A DNA stretch of 7,895 nucleotides from contig JALWJV010000028.1 of assembly GCA_026996955.1 (NCBI GenBank), positions 1 to 7,895 on the forward strand. Direction: 5' to 3'. The position numbers and the translations under genes were made by a program. The stretch's first letter is position 1. Each line of letters opens with the position of its first letter. Under the pieces are notes generated by a model. It ran no database searches and was not told the DNA's origin. It saw only the letters and a list, made by a program, of their open reading frames with translations. Positions 5,666 through 7,895 of the stretch are shown here, one piece after another. Origin of the DNA: Deltaproteobacteria bacterium. Its GTDB lineage: Bacteria > Desulfobacterota > Dissulfuribacteria > Dissulfuribacterales > QOAL01.

Positions 5666-5740
5666 CGTACAAGTCTTTGCGGAACGCATAATTTACTAAA
5701 CATTTAAAAATATAATCAAAATCAATTTGAGGCAATTAAA

Positions 5741-5746
5741 AGGGGT
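5741..5746 (+). promoter_or_regulatory. Shine-Dalgarno for rpsE (TTG start)
   Basis: AGGGGT lies 6 bases before TTG 5753. A GTG at 5745 is in a different frame that stops within a few codons, and the first in-frame ATG is codon 50, so TTG is the start. Confidence 0.7.
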
Positions 5747-5752
5747 GCAACC

Positions 5753-6235
5753 TTGGTAGGACCACAGGATAATAACGATCTAGGTTTAATTGAAAAAATC
5801 GTCTTTATAAACCGCGTTGCAAAGGTTGTTAAAGGTGGACGGCGTTTCAGTTTCAGTGCGCTTGCCGTGGTCGGTGACGGCCAGGGCAAGGTGGGCTACG
5901 CAATGGGAAAGGCAAAAGAGGTGCCTGAAGCCCTTCGCAAGGCGACTGAAAAGGCACAGAAGAACATGATAACGGTTCCCTTTGACGGCACCACCATTCC
6001 TCACGATGTGGTTGGCCACTATGCCGCGGGCAGAGTGCTTCTCAAGCCTGCCAAGCCTGGAACAGGTGTTATTGCAGGGGCAGTTGTAAGGGCAATAATG
6101 GAAGCTGCAGGAATTCATGACATACTCACCAAATGCCTGGGCTCCAATAATCCCTACAATGTGGTTCATGCCACCTTCCAGGGTTTTGAAACCATCAGGA
6201 AGTCCGTGGAATTAGCCAAGGTTCGTTCCAAGTAA
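5753..6235 (+). CDS. rpsE: 30S ribosomal protein S5
   Basis: S5 sits between the body and head of the 30S subunit; it affects decoding accuracy and helps line the mRNA entry. The 160-residue product has the N-terminal dsRBD-like domain, LIEKIVFINRVAKVVKGGRRFSFSALAVVGDG pattern at about 12-42, in which VKGGRR is the loop mutated in spectinomycin-resistant E. coli. The C-terminal domain has KPAKPGTGVIAGAVVRA (98-114) and GSNNPYNVVHATFQG (130-144). Two family positions differ from the common form: GGAVRA is GAVVRA, and the Arg in NVVRAT is His139. Start is TTG. rplO follows after only 46 bases, so rpmD is missing from its usual place. Confidence 0.98.
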   Translation: MVGPQDNNDLGLIEKIVFINRVAKVVKGGRRFSFSALAVVGDGQGKVGYAMGKAKEVPEALRKATEKAQKNMITVPFDGTTIPHDVVGHYAAGRVLLKPAKPGTGVIAGAVVRAIMEAAGIHDILTKCLGSNNPYNVVHATFQGFETIRKSVELAKVRSK

Positions 6236-6246
6236 TCTGCACCAAG

Positions 6247-6273
6247 CCTGAACACAATCTATATTAGGTCAGG
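6247..6273 (+). other. Possible hairpin covering the rplO Shine-Dalgarno
   Basis: CCTGA (6247-6251) can pair with TCAGG (6269-6273) across a 17-base loop. The right arm overlaps the AGGAG (6271-6275) that serves rplO, so the fold would partly hide the ribosome site. Five pairs with a large loop is weak and could be chance. Confidence 0.2.
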
Positions 6274-6281
6274 AGAAATCA

Positions 6282-6758
6282 ATGGTTGATCTGTCATCAC
6301 TCAGGCCCTTTGAGGGCGCTGTAAAAAATAGAAAAAGGGTAGGGCGTGGCCCAGGGTCAGGTCATGGAAAGACCGCTTGTAAGGGTCAGAAGGGTCAGAA
6401 GTCCCGTTCCGGAGTATCAATACCTGCCGGTTTTCAGGGCGGACAGATGCCCATTTACCGCAAGCTGCCAAAGAGAGGGTTTAAAAATCCTTTCAAAAAG
6501 CATTTTGGCGTGTTTAACGTATCGGATTTGAACCGCATTGATACAGATGGCACTGTTGATATTCAGGTTTTGAGGGAGAAGGGGCTGGTTAGCAAGAGGT
6601 TCAGCCTTGCCAAGGTATTGGGTGATGGTGAGATAACAAGGGCAGTGAAATTGAAGGTTCATGCCGCCAGCGCCAGTGCAGTGAAAAAGATTGAGGCAGC
6701 CGGTGGCTCTGTAGAGATAGTGTCACCTTACACCAAAAGTACTGATACAGGGGAGTAA
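6282..6758 (+). CDS. rplO: 50S ribosomal protein L15
   Basis: L15 is a 23S rRNA-binding protein that enters during the middle of 50S assembly. The 158-residue product is slightly longer than the typical 144-150. The N-terminus is the glycine- and lysine-rich extended arm, with GRGPGSGHGKT (21-31), CKGQKGQKSRSG (33-44), FQGGQMPIYRKLPKRGF (51-67). The C-terminal globular part ends AAGGSVEIV and then a short extra polar tail (SPYTKSTDTGE). AGGAG (6271-6275) is 6 bases before the ATG. A 9-base tandem repeat (6381-6398) encodes the two GQK units and is ordinary for L15. rpmD, usually just upstream, is absent. Confidence 0.98.
   Translation: MVDLSSLRPFEGAVKNRKRVGRGPGSGHGKTACKGQKGQKSRSGVSIPAGFQGGQMPIYRKLPKRGFKNPFKKHFGVFNVSDLNRIDTDGTVDIQVLREKGLVSKRFSLAKVLGDGEITRAVKLKVHAASASAVKKIEAAGGSVEIVSPYTKSTDTGE
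6752..6755 (+). promoter_or_regulatory. Shine-Dalgarno for secY (GTG start), inside rplO end
   Basis: GGAG lies in the last codons of rplO, 9 bases before GTG 6765, and supports that codon as the secY start. The 6-base gap between the genes suggests translational coupling. Confidence 0.65.
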
Positions 6759-6764
6759 AGGTAA

Positions 6765-7895
6765 GTGTTAAAAGGCGTTGAAGGCATAGGAAATGTCCCA
6801 GAGCTTCGCAAGCGCATTTTATTCACTTTGATGATGCTTGCGGTTTACAGGATCGGGGTTCAGGTTCCTACTCCCGGCATAGATGCTGCCGCACTTGCAT
6901 CGTTTTTTGCTCGTGCCCAGGGTACGCTGTTCGGCATGTTCGATATGTTTTCAGGTGGCGCCCTCAAGAACTTCTCAATATTCGCCCTGGGAATCATGCC
7001 CTATATCAGCGCCTCCATCATTATCCAGCTTCTAGGAGTAGCAATTCCCCATCTGGAACAGCTTAAAAAGGAAGGCGAGTCCGGAAGAAAAAAGATCAGT
7101 CAGTACACCCGATACGGTACAGTGGGCCTTTCTGTCATTCAGGGCTTTGGTATTGCCATCGGACTTGAGTCAATGACTTCTCCAGGGGGAGTGCCGGTAG
7201 TTGCAGTACCCGGTTGGAGTTTCAGGTTCCTGACTGCGCTTACTTTGATGTCAGGCACCGTATTCCTGATGTGGCTTGGTGAGCAGATTACGGAACGCGG
7301 TATTGGAAACGGCATATCTCTCATTATTTTTGCCGGTATCGTGGCAAGAATGCCTTCTGCCATAATTGATACGTTCCAGCTAATGTCAACCGGTGAGATA
7401 AATGCCGGGCTGATGCTGTTCCTGATAATAATGATGCTCTCAGTTGTAGCATTTATCTGCTTCATGGAGCGTGCCCACAGGAAGATTCCAATACATTATG
7501 CGCGTAGGGTGGTGGGGCGCAAGGTGTATGGAGGCCAATCTACGCATTTGCCTCTCAAGGTAAATACCGCAGGTGTTATACCTCCCATTTTCGCGTCATC
7601 AATAATCATGTTTCCTGCAACCATTGCCAACTTTGTACCTGTGGAATGGATGCATACTGTATCGCAGGCACTTATGCCAGGAAGCCTTATTTACGAAACT
7701 ATTTATGTAGTTCTCATCATATTCTTCTGCTATTTTTATACCGCCATACAGTTTAATCCTGAGGATATTGCCGATAATCTCAAGAAAAATGGCGGTTATA
7801 TACCTGGTATCAGGCCTGGAAAGAGGACTGCCAATTACATAGATACCATTCTTGCCAGGATAACCCTTATAGGAGCAGCCTACGTCTCCCTAATC
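6765..7895 (+). CDS. secY: Preprotein translocase subunit SecY (3' end outside window)
   Basis: SecY is the channel subunit of the SecYEG translocon in the cytoplasmic membrane; it passes unfolded proteins driven by SecA or co-translationally. The frame is open to the right edge, giving 377 residues of about 435-445. It reaches what should be TM9, so TM10 and the tail are missing. It begins MLKGVEGIGNVPELRKRI, from GTG. TM1 covers about 18-35. The plug region follows (FGMFDMFSGGALKNFSIF, 56-73). Signature 1 is ALGIMPYISASIIIQLL (74-90), and WLGEQITERGIGNGISL is at 170-186. The cytoplasmic loop with HYARRVVGRKVYGGQSTHLPLK comes next. Arg350 in PGIRPGK (347-353) matches E. coli Arg357, needed for SecA-driven export. 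Confidence 0.98.
   Translation, partial: MLKGVEGIGNVPELRKRILFTLMMLAVYRIGVQVPTPGIDAAALASFFARAQGTLFGMFDMFSGGALKNFSIFALGIMPYISASIIIQLLGVAIPHLEQLKKEGESGRKKISQYTRYGTVGLSVIQGFGIAIGLESMTSPGGVPVVAVPGWSFRFLTALTLMSGTVFLMWLGEQITERGIGNGISLIIFAGIVARMPSAIIDTFQLMSTGEINAGLMLFLIIMMLSVVAFICFMERAHRKIPIHYARRVVGRKVYGGQSTHLPLKVNTAGVIPPIFASSIIMFPATIANFVPVEWMHTVSQALMPGSLIYETIYVVLIIFFCYFYTAIQFNPEDIADNLKKNGGYIPGIRPGKRTANYIDTILARITLIGAAYVSLI

Noticed and set aside
5711..5716. TATAAT as a promoter -10 box
   Set aside because: No matching -35 at 16-18 bases and no TG extension; kept only as a low-interest observation, not annotated as a promoter.
6381..6398. Tandem 9-base repeat AAGGGTCAG x2
   Set aside because: It encodes the conserved GQKGQK of L15 and is explained by the protein sequence.
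1..7895. Open frames on the - strand and in alternative + frames (for example 546-878 -, 1762-2001 -, 5786-6169 -, 7139-7465 -)
   Set aside because: All overlap well recognised ribosomal or secY genes, have low-complexity or Cys/Ser-rich translations typical of antisense frames, and show no family resemblance or consistent ribosome sites.
1..7895. A novel defence, mobile or accessory system
   Set aside because: Every long coding stretch is a standard ribosomal protein gene or secY, in canonical order, with no spacer above 100 bases.

Overview
This window is a segment of the conserved bacterial ribosomal-protein superoperon (S10 plus spc clusters), all on the + strand. It runs from the C-terminal third of rplB (cut by the left edge) to the first 377 codons of secY (cut by the right edge). 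The order is rplB', rpsS, rplV, rpsC, rplP, rpmC, rpsQ, rplN, rplX, rplE, rpsN, rpsH, rplF, rplR, rpsE, rplO, secY'. There is no sign of a mobile element, CRISPR array, tRNA, rRNA or defence gene, and no gene on the - strand.

Organism: the gene order and all proteins are bacterial. The look of L14, L16, L24, S5 and L2 (for example the L14 segment RYASIGDVIVVSVKEAIPNS and the L2 segment GRSSGGRHPCSPWG) recalls sulfate-reducer-type Desulfobacterota (former Deltaproteobacteria). That is an impression from memory, not an alignment, and the genus cannot be named. S14 is the short zinc-binding form, and L24 carries two CxxC pairs.

Layout: bases 1-2654 correspond to the distal half of the classical S10 operon (L2, S19, L22, S3, L16, L29, S17). 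Bases 2672-7895 correspond to the spc operon (L14, L24, L5, S14, S8, L6, L18, S5, L15, SecY). Only 17 bases separate rpsQ from rplN, so the two classical operons are probably one transcription unit here. Most junctions are 14-29 bases with a Shine-Dalgarno sequence, and rplP/rpmC overlap by 4 bases. Junctions well above that are rplB-rpsS (75), rpsC-rplP (96), rplN-rplX (46-58), rplF-rplR (99), rplR-rpsE (87) and rpsE-rplO (46). Most of these hold inverted repeats that could fold in the mRNA. No gap exceeds 100 bases.

The products assemble the 30S subunit (S3, S5, S8, S14, S17, S19) and the 50S subunit (L2, L5, L6, L14, L15, L16, L18, L22, L24, L29). SecY forms the membrane protein-conducting channel.

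The clearest departure from the textbook order is the absence of rpmD (L30) between rpsE and rplO. Other points are a His-to-Met change in the L2 DHPHGGGEG loop, five non-ATG starts out of 16 visible ones, and the spacer hairpins. I found no convincing novel system; this is an essential housekeeping locus with a few lineage-specific details.
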